A stretch of 64,000 bases of DNA from Sulfuricurvum sp. (GTDB lineage Bacteria > Campylobacterota > Campylobacteria > Campylobacterales > Sulfurimonadaceae), in contig NZ_JAQTUH010000003.1 of the NCBI RefSeq assembly GCF_028710345.1, positions 124,001 to 188,000 of the forward strand, written 5' to 3'. This document shows positions 44,654 through 53,965 of this stretch, piece after piece; position 1 is the stretch's first letter, and every line of letters begins with the position of its first letter. Under the pieces are notes generated by a model, which searched no databases, was not told the origin of the DNA, and worked only from the letters and a program-made list of their open reading frames with translations. The position numbers and the translations under genes are program-made.

Positions 44654-45892
44654 CTAACGTTTGATTCCCATCAAAACACCCCATGCAACTACCGATAAAA
44701 CACCGATTAAATAAGCAGGTGCATAAATATTGCCGCTAAACTCTACCAACGATGTCATCAATACAGGTGTAACCCCACCGACGATTCCAGCAGCACTCCC
44801 TAAAATAAGTGCCGTAAACGATGCTCGATGACCATGATGTTTTAATCCATGGACAACGGTGGAGAAGATAGGGGCTTGAAAGGCACATAGCAACAGTGTC
44901 ATCAACGCGGTAGATATAAGAGCACCGTAAAATCCACCGTGCACCATCACATACATTATAGGGACAATGGTTATTGCCGTCGCAATAGCAGAAACCCTCA
45001 TAACCTGAATCGATCCGAGTCTATCCGCTATCATCGCCATTATCGGGATAAAAATTACCCCCAACACAATCGAAATGGTGTTAATCTTACCGGCATCCAC
45101 TTTTAAAAGCCCTGCACTATCCTCAAGCCAATGAGGCAAATAGATAAATAATGTGTAATAGAGCATCCATATAACCGATGCTACAATCAAAAATTGGATG
45201 AACAGTTTTTTATGATCTCTAAAAATAGCCACTAAGGGGATAGTTTTATCCTCATGCGGTTGATAATTGTCGGTAAGATTACGGCGTAAGTACAACCCTG
45301 CGGCGGCGATAACAATACTGAGTAAAAACGGTATCCTCCACCCCCAATCTCCCATCACATCTTCACCCAAATACCATAACAATACTCCACATAATCCCGA
45401 TCCCAATGCCATCCCGATTTTCGCTCCGACGGAGACAAAAGAGCCGTAAAGATTTTGGCGGTTGGGACTCGATTGTTCGACCAAATAGACGATGGAACTG
45501 GCGTATTCACCCCCAACCGATAATCCCTGAATCATCCGTAAGACAACTAAAAGTATCGGTGCCAATATCCCGATTTGGGTGTAGGTGGGCAATAAACCGA
45601 TTAAAAAGGTGGGTAATGCCATTAATAGCAACGAAGTCATGAGAGCAAACCGCCGTCCAACACGATCACCGATATGACCGAAGATCATCGCCCCAACAGG
45701 GCGCATAATCATACCGGCGGCGAAAGCACCGAAGGAGCCTAAAAGGGAGAGAAATGGATCAGTAGAGGGAAAAAATAGGTTTCCCATCATCACTGCTAAA
45801 AAACCGATGAGTGCAAAATCGTAATACTCGATGACGTTGCCGATAATTCCGGCTGCGATAATACGTTTTTTGGTGCGGATCAAACAATCCAC
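44654..45892 (-). CDS. MFS transporter, metabolite:H+ symporter (MHS/ProP-like) family
   Basis: A 412-residue protein with 12 predicted membrane helices. AAGMIMRPVGAMIFGHIGDRVGRR (loop 2-3 motif) and VLRMIQGLSVGGEYASSIVYLVEQ are MHS hallmarks shared with ProP, KgtP and ShiA. The substrate could be a compatible solute, dicarboxylate or aromatic acid; sequence does not decide. It overlaps the end of mnmA by 13 bases. Confidence 0.88.
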   Translation of the reverse strand: MDCLIRTKKRIIAAGIIGNVIEYYDFALIGFLAVMMGNLFFPSTDPFLSLLGSFGAFAAGMIMRPVGAMIFGHIGDRVGRRFALMTSLLLMALPTFLIGLLPTYTQIGILAPILLVVLRMIQGLSVGGEYASSIVYLVEQSSPNRQNLYGSFVSVGAKIGMALGSGLCGVLLWYLGEDVMGDWGWRIPFLLSIVIAAAGLYLRRNLTDNYQPHEDKTIPLVAIFRDHKKLFIQFLIVASVIWMLYYTLFIYLPHWLEDSAGLLKVDAGKINTISIVLGVIFIPIMAMIADRLGSIQVMRVSAIATAITIVPIMYVMVHGGFYGALISTALMTLLLCAFQAPIFSTVVHGLKHHGHRASFTALILGSAAGIVGGVTPVLMTSLVEFSGNIYAPAYLIGVLSVVAWGVLMGIKR

Positions 45893-46896
45893 CCGCCACC
45901 AAGCAATTTTTCTCCATCATAAAAAACTCCCGCTTGACCCGAAGCAACACCGAGTACCGCTTCATGCAATTCGACAGTTGCATATTCACCCTCGATTTTG
46001 ACGGAACAGCGTACCGCCGTAGTACGATAGCGAAGTTTCACATCACACTCAAATTCACTTCGTGAATCAAACATATTGACCCGCTCCAATTCGACACGAT
46101 GACACTCTAAATCTTCACGAGTGCCTACAACGATTTGATTGGTTTCGGGCTTGATTTCCACAACAAAATGGGGATCATGCGCACCGTGGACATTAAATCC
46201 TTTACGTTTGCCGATGGTGTAGTGCATGTACCCTTTGTGTTTACCCACTACTTTACCTTCCGTATTGAGTACTTCACCCTCTTGGTCTACTGGAACATAG
46301 GGCTTTAAAACATCCATATAAGTTGTTTCAACAAAACAGATTTCAGTTGATTCGCTTTGCGATGCAAATGACTCCAACCCCTCTATACCAGAAGCAAACG
46401 CTTTAATATCGCTTTTATGACGTTCCCCCAAAGGGAATATTAATCGTGATACCAAAGAGGGATCGATATAAAAAAGAAAATAGCTCTGATCTTTCGTATC
46501 ATCGTGCGCTTGGAGGAGGTAGTGACCGTCATGTCGGATATAATGCCCCGTCGCAACAAAATCGGCACCGATAGAGTCTGCAAACTCGACCATTGCCCCA
46601 AATTTTATATTGCGATTGCACAATGCACACGGATTAGGTGTTTTTCCTGCTTTATACGTCTCGATAAACGGTCTAAAAACCTTTTCATTGAACTGTTCTT
46701 GGAGATCGAGGATATGGAGTTTTACACCGGCAAAGTCTGCCGCCCTTTGTGCACGAGCCTGATGGATTTCATGATAACCCGGTTTGGAGTGAAGTTTCAT
46801 ATAGACACCCTCGACTTCATACCCTTGTTCCTTGAGAAGGAGTGTCGAAACGGTCGAGTCAACCCCGCCACTCATCCCAATCAACACTTTTTTCAC
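45880..46896 (-). CDS. mnmA: tRNA-specific 2-thiouridylase MnmA
   Basis: MnmA thiolates U34 of Lys, Glu and Gln tRNAs. The 338-residue protein has the PP-loop GMSGGVDSTVS (7-17), catalytic Cys93 in NPCALCNRNIKFG and the second Cys187 in STEICFVE, which forms the persulfide; GHYIRHD and the C-terminal beta-barrel (YRTTAVRC, SGQAGVFYDG) complete the family pattern. Overlaps the LOG gene by 4 bases. Confidence 0.96.
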   Translation of the reverse strand: MKKVLIGMSGGVDSTVSTLLLKEQGYEVEGVYMKLHSKPGYHEIHQARAQRAADFAGVKLHILDLQEQFNEKVFRPFIETYKAGKTPNPCALCNRNIKFGAMVEFADSIGADFVATGHYIRHDGHYLLQAHDDTKDQSYFLFYIDPSLVSRLIFPLGERHKSDIKAFASGIEGLESFASQSESTEICFVETTYMDVLKPYVPVDQEGEVLNTEGKVVGKHKGYMHYTIGKRKGFNVHGAHDPHFVVEIKPETNQIVVGTREDLECHRVELERVNMFDSRSEFECDVKLRYRTTAVRCSVKIEGEYATVELHEAVLGVASGQAGVFYDGEKLLGGGWIV

Positions 46897-47678
46897 TCAC
46901 TTCCCCCATCGGTAGTACATTTCTCATTAACATACGAAGAGAGTGAATGATAATATTTCGTATCGTGTAGCCCCTCTTTCTCAAGTGCGTCAATCTGCGT
47001 CATCAACGATTTCTCAATCTCATTTACCACAAAATCCAAATCATCACTCAGGATAATCAAATTAAGATCCTCTTCTTCGATCATCCCCTCCCCTAATAAT
47101 TTGTTCCGTATAAACGTAATAAGGGGGGTATAAAACTCCGTTCCGATAAGAAAGAGCCGTACACCTGTCACTTTTTTAGTTTGGATTAACGTTAGTGCTT
47201 CAAACATCTCATCAAGCGTTCCGAAACCTCCCGGAAAAATAACATACGCCATAGAGTATTTGACTAGCATCACTTTACGAGAAAAAAAGTAATCGAATGA
47301 ACGCCCTTTGGTAATATAAGGGTTAGGTTGCTGTTCAGAGGAGAGTTCAATATTAAGACCGATCGATTCAACATCATCATGATTAAATGCCCCGCGGTTA
47401 GCCGCTTCCATAATACCCGGTCCACCACCGGTGATAACATTAAAACCACGCTCACCTAACATATCCGAGAGCTTCATAGCTTGAAGATAAAAAGGATGAT
47501 TCTCATCCACACGAGCACTACCGAATATCGTTACCGAAGGTCCCAAATCTCCAAGTTCATCAAAGCCTTGTACAAAATCGGCAATGATTTTAAAGACACT
47601 CCACACATCACCAGTTTTTATATCTTTAAGATAACGGCGATGGGATTCATTTCTTTTGGCATGAATACGTTTTGCCAT
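46893..47678 (-). CDS. LOG-family nucleotide hydrolase (TIGR00730)
   Basis: A 261-residue LOG protein, with VTIFGSARV, ITGGGPGIMEAANRGA and FPGGFGTLDEMFEALTLIQTKK, the phosphoribohydrolase motif. In plants and some bacteria LOG releases cytokinin bases; in most bacteria it acts as a nucleoside-monophosphate nucleosidase (PpnN-like) with unclear role. Lies 3 bases after fliY and overlaps mnmA, so it may be read through from the flagellar operon. Confidence 0.9.
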   Translation of the reverse strand: MAKRIHAKRNESHRRYLKDIKTGDVWSVFKIIADFVQGFDELGDLGPSVTIFGSARVDENHPFYLQAMKLSDMLGERGFNVITGGGPGIMEAANRGAFNHDDVESIGLNIELSSEQQPNPYITKGRSFDYFFSRKVMLVKYSMAYVIFPGGFGTLDEMFEALTLIQTKKVTGVRLFLIGTEFYTPLITFIRNKLLGEGMIEEEDLNLIILSDDLDFVVNEIEKSLMTQIDALEKEGLHDTKYYHSLSSYVNEKCTTDGGSE

Positions 47679-47681
47679 ATT

Positions 47682-48551
47682 TTAGCCTTTGAGTTTTGTC
47701 AAACGATCACGCTTCGACCCGATAGAGGTGATTTGAACCCCAAAGTTACCATCTACAATCACCACTTCGCCCTGTGCGATAACATGATCATCCACCAAAA
47801 TATCCAACGGATCATTGGCTAATTGATTCAACTCGATAACCGATCCGATATCCATGCTGAGAACATCTTTGAGCAACATTTTTTTCTTACCGATACGAAC
47901 ACGTACCGGAAGCTTTACATCCATGATGAGACCGATATTTTTCATCTCACTCTCATCAAGTTTTCGTCCACGATGTTGAGATTCACTACTGTTTCCCATC
48001 ACAACATCATTGTCATTTGAGGATTCAACACTGCTACTTGTTCCCTCAATAGCCTGCAAAATAGTGGAATCTACTGCAAACATCATCAGTGAATTAATCT
48101 CCCCTAACACAAAAGTATAGACATACATTTTTGCATATGGATCGAGATTGATCTCTTGATGTTCAGGGATAAAGAGCGCATTTTCTGTTTTTATCGCAAA
48201 TTTTGGAAGCTCTTTTTGAGACCCAAGTGTTGTACTCATCGAAGCAGTGATATTGGAAACAATCTCTTTAAGGGCATCGAGATCATCATCGTTCATCTCA
48301 TTTTTTCCCTCACCATCACCACCAAGCATCATATCTGCCAATGCTGTCGCAAGAGCAGGAGGAACCATAACCATCCCTTTACCACTGGCCGCACCGCTAA
48401 AAGTGAGCTGAACACACGCTATTGGCGGGATGACATTGCTGACAATAGAGATGGATTCAGCCTCTTTAAAACTGACACTGGGTGCTTGACCCGTTAATCC
48501 TTCTATAGTTGCGGTTGCTTCTGTGGCGAATAGCCCTGTAAAATTATTCAT
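47682..48551 (-). CDS. fliY: Flagellar motor switch protein FliY
   Basis: A 289-residue switch component. The N-terminal 190 residues are a CheC/FliM-like middle domain and the C-terminal 85 residues a SpoA/FliN domain (MDVKLPVRVRIGKKKMLLKDVLSMDIGSVIELNQLANDPLDI). Campylobacterota have FliY in addition to FliN. It lacks the N-terminal CheY-P-binding helix seen in B. subtilis FliY, as far as I can see. Start overlaps fliM by 4 bases. Confidence 0.93.
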   Translation of the reverse strand: MNNFTGLFATEATATIEGLTGQAPSVSFKEAESISIVSNVIPPIACVQLTFSGAASGKGMVMVPPALATALADMMLGGDGEGKNEMNDDDLDALKEIVSNITASMSTTLGSQKELPKFAIKTENALFIPEHQEINLDPYAKMYVYTFVLGEINSLMMFAVDSTILQAIEGTSSSVESSNDNDVVMGNSSESQHRGRKLDESEMKNIGLIMDVKLPVRVRIGKKKMLLKDVLSMDIGSVIELNQLANDPLDILVDDHVIAQGEVVIVDGNFGVQITSIGSKRDRLTKLKG

Positions 48552-49642
48552 TCGTTATCCTCATCATACTGATCGACGCTTTTCATAATCTCTTTAGCGC
48601 CGATAATACGCTCTTTTCTTTTACTTTCAAACTCTTTGAGAGCACGTTTGACCGCATCTTTTTCGGTATCGATCATCTTCGTAATTTGAACCGATTTTCG
48701 GAAACGTCGTAGCCCCATTTGTGCGACAAAACGCTCTTTCCCATCGACACTGACACTTACTACATCATCTGCCGGGAGATTTAGGCGTAAAATATCTCCT
48801 ACTTCGATCTCCAACAGCTCATACAGACTCAGTTCAGCATATCCCAAATTGACTTCTATATTAACGTGAGCACCACCTAAAAGAACTTGAAGTTCCTGAT
48901 TCCGGCTTTTTTTCGAACTCGTTTCATTGAGCATCAAATCACGACTTGCCAATTTCGGCAAAATCGGTTCTAACGCTATAACAGGATAACAAATATTCAT
49001 CATTCCCGAACTGTGACCGATGATAATCTCCATCACTACCATAACGACTATCTCATTTTGAGCAACGATTTGGACGACGTTTGGACTCGATTCTTTAGAT
49101 TCTACTTGCGGGTACAGATCCGTTACCGGTCCCCATGCTTCACGGAGTGTCCCCATCATAACCCGTAAAATTGTCTCAAACAATGATAGCTCAATATCGG
49201 AAAACTCACGATTGGCTTCGAAAGGTTCCCCTTTTCCCCCCAAGATTCGATCTAGCATCGGAAAAGCAATAGAGGGGTTGATCTCCAAAACACCATTCCC
49301 TTCCAACGGCTTCATCGAAAAGACGTTAAAACTGGTCGGATTGGGAAGTGACATCAAAAATTCCCCATAGGTCATCTGATCAACCGAATGGAGCTGAATC
49401 TCTACAATGGAGCGCATAATTGACGATATTTGTGATGAAATAGAACGTGCCATCTTATCGTGAATCCCTCGAAATGCACGGAGTTGCTCTTTTGAGACAC
49501 GGTTAGGACGCTTAAAATCGTATAACGTTATCTGACGATTTGGAAAAAGGTTCTCTTCTTCTCCATCCAGCGATACTTCACCCTCATCATCAACAACGTC
49601 GAGAAGGGCGTCAATCTCTTCTTGGGATAATATATCAGCCAT
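48548..49642 (-). CDS. fliM: Flagellar motor switch protein FliM
   Basis: A 364-residue C-ring protein. MADILSQEEIDALLDVVDD is the CheY-P-binding peptide; the middle domain includes SISSQISSIMRSIVEIQLHSVDQMTYGEFL, and the C-terminus is SpoA. The last 35 residues (EKDAVKRALKEFESKRKERII...) form a charged extension. Directly after fliA (3 bases). Confidence 0.97.
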   Translation of the reverse strand: MADILSQEEIDALLDVVDDEGEVSLDGEEENLFPNRQITLYDFKRPNRVSKEQLRAFRGIHDKMARSISSQISSIMRSIVEIQLHSVDQMTYGEFLMSLPNPTSFNVFSMKPLEGNGVLEINPSIAFPMLDRILGGKGEPFEANREFSDIELSLFETILRVMMGTLREAWGPVTDLYPQVESKESSPNVVQIVAQNEIVVMVVMEIIIGHSSGMMNICYPVIALEPILPKLASRDLMLNETSSKKSRNQELQVLLGGAHVNIEVNLGYAELSLYELLEIEVGDILRLNLPADDVVSVSVDGKERFVAQMGLRRFRKSVQITKMIDTEKDAVKRALKEFESKRKERIIGAKEIMKSVDQYDEDNE

Positions 49643-49645
49643 TGT

Positions 49646-50335
49646 TTACCCCTCCACCGCTGCTTTAATACGTCGAATTACCGATTTATGAATCTGCGAA
49701 ATACGTGATTCGGTAATATTAACAATCTCACTGATCTCTTTAAGGGTTAACTCTTCAAAATAATAAAGCTGAATAATCATCTGTTCGCGCTCATCAAACC
49801 CTATTAAAACATCTTTGATAATATCAACTAACTCATCTTGTTCCATCTGATCGAGCGTCCCCGCTGCGAATTCATTTCCCAACTGATCATCGAGCGGTAA
49901 AATGGTATAAATATCCGATGCCAATCGCGCTTCATTGATTTTTTCCTCTTCTATCCCCATTATTTCAGACAATTTCGCATTACTAGGCTCTTCATCGTAT
50001 TCTGCCATATAGTGTTCAATCTGAATATCAATCTCTTTTATCAAACGTCGGCTTGAACGGCTAACCAAATCGAGTGAACGCAAATAATCCAACATTGCAC
50101 CGTAAACTCTGGTTTTTGCATATCCCCAAAACGAATCATTTTGCACTTCATCATATCGACGCGCGAGCTTCACCAACTCTTCCGTACCGATAGCACACAA
50201 ATCAAGGTAATCAATCGAACTAGGTAGTCGCTCTTTGAGACGAAACGACATCGCTTTAACCGCAGGCAAATATTGGAGGGCAAGCTGATCTTCTTGGTGC
50301 TTTAGCTCTTGTGAATAGACACCGGCGCCACTCAT
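49646..50335 (-). CDS. fliA: RNA polymerase sigma factor FliA (sigma-28)
   Basis: A 229-residue group 3 sigma factor. Region 2 (YLPAVKAMSFRLKERLPSSIDYLDLCAIGTEELVKLARRYD ... FWGYAKTRVYGAMLDYLRSLD), region 3 (PSNAKLSEIMGIEEEKI) and region 4 (REQMIIQLYYFEELTLKEISEIVNITESRISQIHK) are all present. Directs late flagellar genes, counteracted by FlgM (not in window). Overlaps the small membrane protein gene by 4 bases. Confidence 0.96.
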   Translation of the reverse strand: MSGAGVYSQELKHQEDQLALQYLPAVKAMSFRLKERLPSSIDYLDLCAIGTEELVKLARRYDEVQNDSFWGYAKTRVYGAMLDYLRSLDLVSRSSRRLIKEIDIQIEHYMAEYDEEPSNAKLSEIMGIEEEKINEARLASDIYTILPLDDQLGNEFAAGTLDQMEQDELVDIIKDVLIGFDEREQMIIQLYYFEELTLKEISEIVNITESRISQIHKSVIRRIKAAVEG

Positions 50336-50655
50336 GCTTTCCCTTTCTCGTTATCACTTAATAACTCTGATTTATGAACATAGTAGGCATCGATAAATTG
50401 TTCTCGACGATTAATCTCTCGAACATAATTATCCAAACTTCGTTCATGTGCTTGCTTAGGAAAATTTTGTGTTTTAACCCCAAGCGTTTGAAAATAAAAT
50501 CCTACACATACATGAGCAAAAAGATAGAAAAATGCACTGATTAAAATCACAAGCCCTAGAAAATTCTCGGCACTGCTTGATTGTAAAACTCCAAAGACAA
50601 TCCCTAAAAGGAACCCTTGGACAGTCAAGAAAGAGACAAAATTTTGAGCCCGCAT
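50332..50655 (-). CDS. Small membrane protein in the flagellar operon
   Basis: A 107-residue protein with two membrane helices (about 8-25 and 32-56) and a polar C-terminal half (NFPKQAHERSLDNYVREINRREQFIDAYY). I know no function. It lies between flhG and fliA, where, from memory, C. jejuni also has a small membrane-protein gene (Cj0062c). The conserved place and coupling to fliA suggest a flagellar or FlhFG-related role. Confidence 0.75.
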   Translation of the reverse strand: MRAQNFVSFLTVQGFLLGIVFGVLQSSSAENFLGLVILISAFFYLFAHVCVGFYFQTLGVKTQNFPKQAHERSLDNYVREINRREQFIDAYYVHKSELLSDNEKGKA

Positions 50656-50746
50656 TACCTACCTTTTTCCATGACGTTTGAATCTATATTCTACTGCTTG
50701 AAGGGTGTATTACTAGCCAAATAGCCAATCACTTGTAACACTTATC

Positions 50747-51619
50747 TCAAAAATGTTCCATTAGGCGCTTAAAAAAGCCCCCTAATCCACTCTCCTGTGG
50801 AGATACGAGCACATTTCGTTCCATTTTTTTTGCCAACCGCTTAACAATCACCTCTAATTCACTTGCGGGGAGAGAAGTAGGAAATTCTCTCGTGAAAAGT
50901 GCCCGTTTTTTGACACTCATAACCACTTTCGGATCAGAGCTGATTTGCCCCAAATAGTTAAGGCGAAGCTGATTGCCGATATTGGCTAACGCAACTTTTT
51001 GGATCTTTTCAAACAGCCCTAGTGCCTCTTTTTCATTTCGAACTTGATTCATTATAACGCTAATTTCATTGCGTAATCGAGAAGTTACTTTTATCGTCGC
51101 ATACGCATCGGTAATCGCGGCAGGATCAGGGACAGTCACAACTACGACATCATCACACGCTCGTAAAAATAGCTGTATATGTTCCCCTATTCCAGCCCCT
51201 GTATCGATAATCATAACGTCTAAATCATCGAGAATATGCGCTTCATCCATAAATCGTTCAAACAACCCCGATGAGGCGTATTTGAAAATCTCTTCTCCAC
51301 TCTCTCCTGGGATAAGGACTAAGTTTTTCTCGATAGGGACTAAAATATCTTCCACGCTCGCTTCACCACGAAGAACATGCAAAATATTTTTGGTAATCTT
51401 AACATTGAACATCACATCAAGATTTGCCAATCCGATATCCGCGTCAAAGATACCCACTTTTAGCCCATTTTTAGCCATAATATGTGCCATATTGGAACTA
51501 ATAGTACTTTTTCCAACTCCACCTTTACCACTTGTTATCGCAATAAAACGGGTCTTTTTAGCGGTATTATTCCCTTTTTGCTTTACCAATGCTTCAAGTT
51601 TTGCGGCTTGATGACTCAT
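50747..51619 (-). CDS. flhG: Flagellar number regulator FlhG (FleN/YlxH)
   Basis: A 290-residue MinD/ParA-type ATPase that sets flagellar number and in Campylobacter also influences division. N-terminal SHQAAKLEALV corresponds to the FlhF-activating helix of FlhG. Deviant Walker A GKGGVGKST is at 31-39, DADIGLANLD and DTGAGIGEH follow, and the C-terminal helix is amphipathic (GGFFKRLMEHF) for membrane binding. Overlaps flhF by 4 bases. Confidence 0.95.
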   Translation of the reverse strand: MSHQAAKLEALVKQKGNNTAKKTRFIAITSGKGGVGKSTISSNMAHIMAKNGLKVGIFDADIGLANLDVMFNVKITKNILHVLRGEASVEDILVPIEKNLVLIPGESGEEIFKYASSGLFERFMDEAHILDDLDVMIIDTGAGIGEHIQLFLRACDDVVVVTVPDPAAITDAYATIKVTSRLRNEISVIMNQVRNEKEALGLFEKIQKVALANIGNQLRLNYLGQISSDPKVVMSVKKRALFTREFPTSLPASELEVIVKRLAKKMERNVLVSPQESGLGGFFKRLMEHF

Positions 51620-52878
51620 AGGTTCTCACCTTTTTTAAATCCATGCAGCAAACAATCAACCAAGAAATCACTATTGGAGACCACTAAATCTTCCGGTACT
51701 TCTTGACCTATGGAAAAGTAGCTGATAGGAACTTTTGTCTCATATACTAACGAAAAAATATTACCAAATCCTCTCGTCTCATCGAGTTTCGTAAACATCA
51801 ACGTATCGATGCCCAAAGGGGCAAAGTTTTCATAGGTGGATTTCAAATCTTCGTACTTGATTGAACTGGGCATTACCAACACCACATCAACGCTGTAATT
51901 TGTATCGTTTGAGCGTAAACACTCATAAATCTTCTCTATTTTCCCTTTATCATAAGGAGAACTCCCCATGGTATCGATCAAAATATAATCGCTGTATTGA
52001 AGTGAATGAAGCGCACTCGAAAACTCCGGTGGATCAACTACCGTCTCTATCCCCAATTTCATCATCCGCGCATACTGCATCAGCTGCTCCACCGCACCGA
52101 TACGGTAAGTATCGAGCACCACAAGTCCCACTTTGTATTTTTTATCTAAAAAATAGGAGTATCGTGCAGCAAGCTTGGCTATCGAGGTCGTTTTTCCTAC
52201 TCCGGTAGGGCCTACGAGCATTATCACTTTTTTGGACCCTATTTTAGGAGCACTTTCGAGTCGTACAGGGATCATTTTACGGAGTAGTACCTGAAAATAG
52301 CGTTTCACCGTCTCCGAGCTTTCCCTCATCCTTGAGGGCATATGCTCTAGCGTGAGTTGCATAATCTCATCAAGATGCTCTTGATTCATCCCGCTTTGTT
52401 GTGCGAGACGATATATTTCTGCAAATTCAGGGGGAATCGGTGTACTGTTTTTAGGAGATTTTTCATTCCAAAACATATTTTGAATCAGCTTGACCTTATC
52501 ACCAAGCTTTTCTATCTCATCTTTGATTTTTTTAAGATCTTCACTCGGAGCGGGTGCAACCGATTTAGAGGGGCGTTCCTCTTCGGTTACTTCAGCAATC
52601 TTTGATATCTGTTTGGCGGCTTCAGAGATGTTGTAGAGTACATCATTACTTTGTTGCGCTAGCGGGCGTTGACGGCTCAACGGCTCTACAGGTGTTTTCT
52701 TTGGCTTTGGAGCACTATCTTCTTCAATACCCACAACGATCTCATATAGGGCATTTTTCCCGAGTGATTTTTTTTGAATCTCACGGGTCTCGATAAGCAT
52801 TGCATCTTCACCCACTTCAAGCTGCGCTTTTTTCAGAGCTTCCGCCGGAGTAGAACCGCTAAATGTTAAGATTTTCAT
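51616..52878 (-). CDS. flhF: Flagellar biosynthesis GTPase FlhF
   Basis: SRP-type GTPase that marks the pole for flagellar assembly. The 420-residue protein has an N-terminal B domain (1-55), a variable Pro/Ser linker (60-150), an N domain, and the G domain with GPTGVGKTTSIAKLAARY (223-), DTYRIGAVEQL, DTMGSSPYDK and TKLDETRGFG. The start overlaps folK by 20 bases. Confidence 0.96.
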   Translation of the reverse strand: MKILTFSGSTPAEALKKAQLEVGEDAMLIETREIQKKSLGKNALYEIVVGIEEDSAPKPKKTPVEPLSRQRPLAQQSNDVLYNISEAAKQISKIAEVTEEERPSKSVAPAPSEDLKKIKDEIEKLGDKVKLIQNMFWNEKSPKNSTPIPPEFAEIYRLAQQSGMNQEHLDEIMQLTLEHMPSRMRESSETVKRYFQVLLRKMIPVRLESAPKIGSKKVIMLVGPTGVGKTTSIAKLAARYSYFLDKKYKVGLVVLDTYRIGAVEQLMQYARMMKLGIETVVDPPEFSSALHSLQYSDYILIDTMGSSPYDKGKIEKIYECLRSNDTNYSVDVVLVMPSSIKYEDLKSTYENFAPLGIDTLMFTKLDETRGFGNIFSLVYETKVPISYFSIGQEVPEDLVVSNSDFLVDCLLHGFKKGENL

Positions 52879-53383
52879 AGTCTCTCCGAAATGTTTTTCG
52901 AGTCATGCTCCGCAAAGGTATACGTACACTTAAACGCTCATCCCAGTGAGGATGCGGAATAATCAATTCTGGATAATTCAATACCCTATTATCATAAAAA
53001 ATCATATCCAAATCAAGCGTTCTAGGAGCATTCGCAAAACTACGAACTCTCCCAAAACGCTTCTCAATTCTCCATAATAGCCTCAATAATGCTCTGGGAG
53101 AGAGAGTAGTGGAAATCTCGATTACAGTATTGTAAAAATCATCTTGTTTATTGTATCCAAAAGGGGGATTTTTTAGAATCACCCCTGTTTGAATCACACT
53201 CAGCTGAGATAATCGATTCAAATGGATTATCAGATGGTGAAATCGTCGTTTCACATCTCCGATATTTCCTCCGACACCCAAAACAGCACGGTGTGAGGGG
53301 CGATGACAGCTATCTCTTCGTGTCGGAAATGTGTTATTGACGTAAATCGTATGGCGTTCATCCAAAATACGTCTCAAAAACAT
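52859..53383 (-). CDS. folK: 2-amino-4-hydroxy-6-hydroxymethyldihydropteridine pyrophosphokinase
   Basis: HPPK of folate synthesis. The 174-residue protein has GVGGNIGDVKRRF at the ATP/pterin site, PPFGYNKQDDFYNTVIEI, RIEKRFGRVR and the signature APRTLDLDMIFYDN. It carries about 30 basic extra residues at the N-terminus (MFLRRILDERHTIYVNNTF...), so a later start is possible, though no better ATG lies between. Six bases after aroQ. Confidence 0.94.
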   Translation of the reverse strand: MFLRRILDERHTIYVNNTFPTRRDSCHRPSHRAVLGVGGNIGDVKRRFHHLIIHLNRLSQLSVIQTGVILKNPPFGYNKQDDFYNTVIEISTTLSPRALLRLLWRIEKRFGRVRSFANAPRTLDLDMIFYDNRVLNYPELIIPHPHWDERLSVRIPLRSMTRKTFRRDYENLNI

Positions 53384-53389
53384 GGTGAT

Positions 53390-53866
53390 TTACTCTTGAA
53401 TCTCACCTTGTTGAGCATTGCGTAACAGTTGAATTTCACTCAAAATTTGCATCATCCCTACCATTGCCAAATGGTAGCCGAATGGTCCAAATCCGATAAT
53501 TGAAGAGGTGCACACAGGTGCCGTCATACTTTTTTGACGAAACTCTTCACGACGATAAATATTGCTGATATGCACTTCGATGGTTGGGATACTGACCGCA
53601 CTGATAGCATCACGAATAGCGATAGAGGTATGGGTATAGGCAGCCGGATTAATAATAATCCCATCTGCATCACCGTAGCACTCTTGGATTTTATCGACGA
53701 TTTCACCCTCTAAATTGCTTTGATAAAAATCGATCTCTACTCCATTTTGAGCGGCAAACTCTTTCATTTGTGCGTGGATTTGTTCCAAACGCATCGGTCC
53801 GTACACTTGTTGCTCGCGAACACCGAGCATATTGAGATTTGGACCTTGAATAACAACAATTTTCAT
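53390..53866 (-). CDS. aroQ: 3-dehydroquinate dehydratase, type II
   Basis: Shikimate-pathway enzyme of 158 residues: [23 protein letters not shown] with the catalytic Tyr, [16 protein letters not shown] with the active-site His region, and [15 protein letters not shown] take the ATG at 53866, not a GTG one codon upstream. First gene of the aroQ-folK-flhF-flhG-fliA-fliM-fliY string. Confidence 0.96.
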   Translation of the reverse strand: MKIVVIQGPNLNMLGVREQQVYGPMRLEQIHAQMKEFAAQNGVEIDFYQSNLEGEIVDKIQECYGDADGIIINPAAYTHTSIAIRDAISAVSIPTIEVHISNIYRREEFRQKSMTAPVCTSSIIGFGPFGYHLAMVGMMQILSEIQLLRNAQQGEIQE

Positions 53867-53898
53867 CACTCTACCTTAACATTTCAATTTAAGTGTAG

Positions 53899-53904
53899 AT
53901 TATA
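53899..53904 (-). promoter_or_regulatory. -10 element for the aroQ-folK-flagellar operon
   Basis: The minus strand reads GGCGTATAATCTAC, placing TATAAT 33 bases before the aroQ ATG. No clear -35. Confidence 0.5.
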
Positions 53905-53965
53905 CGCCTTGATAGATTATAAGGAACTAAATACCCTTCTTTATTCCAAAAGAATTGATGGACAA

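Noticed and set aside
51069-51611. 180-codon plus-strand open frame opposite flhG
   Set aside because: Ser/Ile-rich antisense translation of a conserved ATPase gene, no independent evidence.
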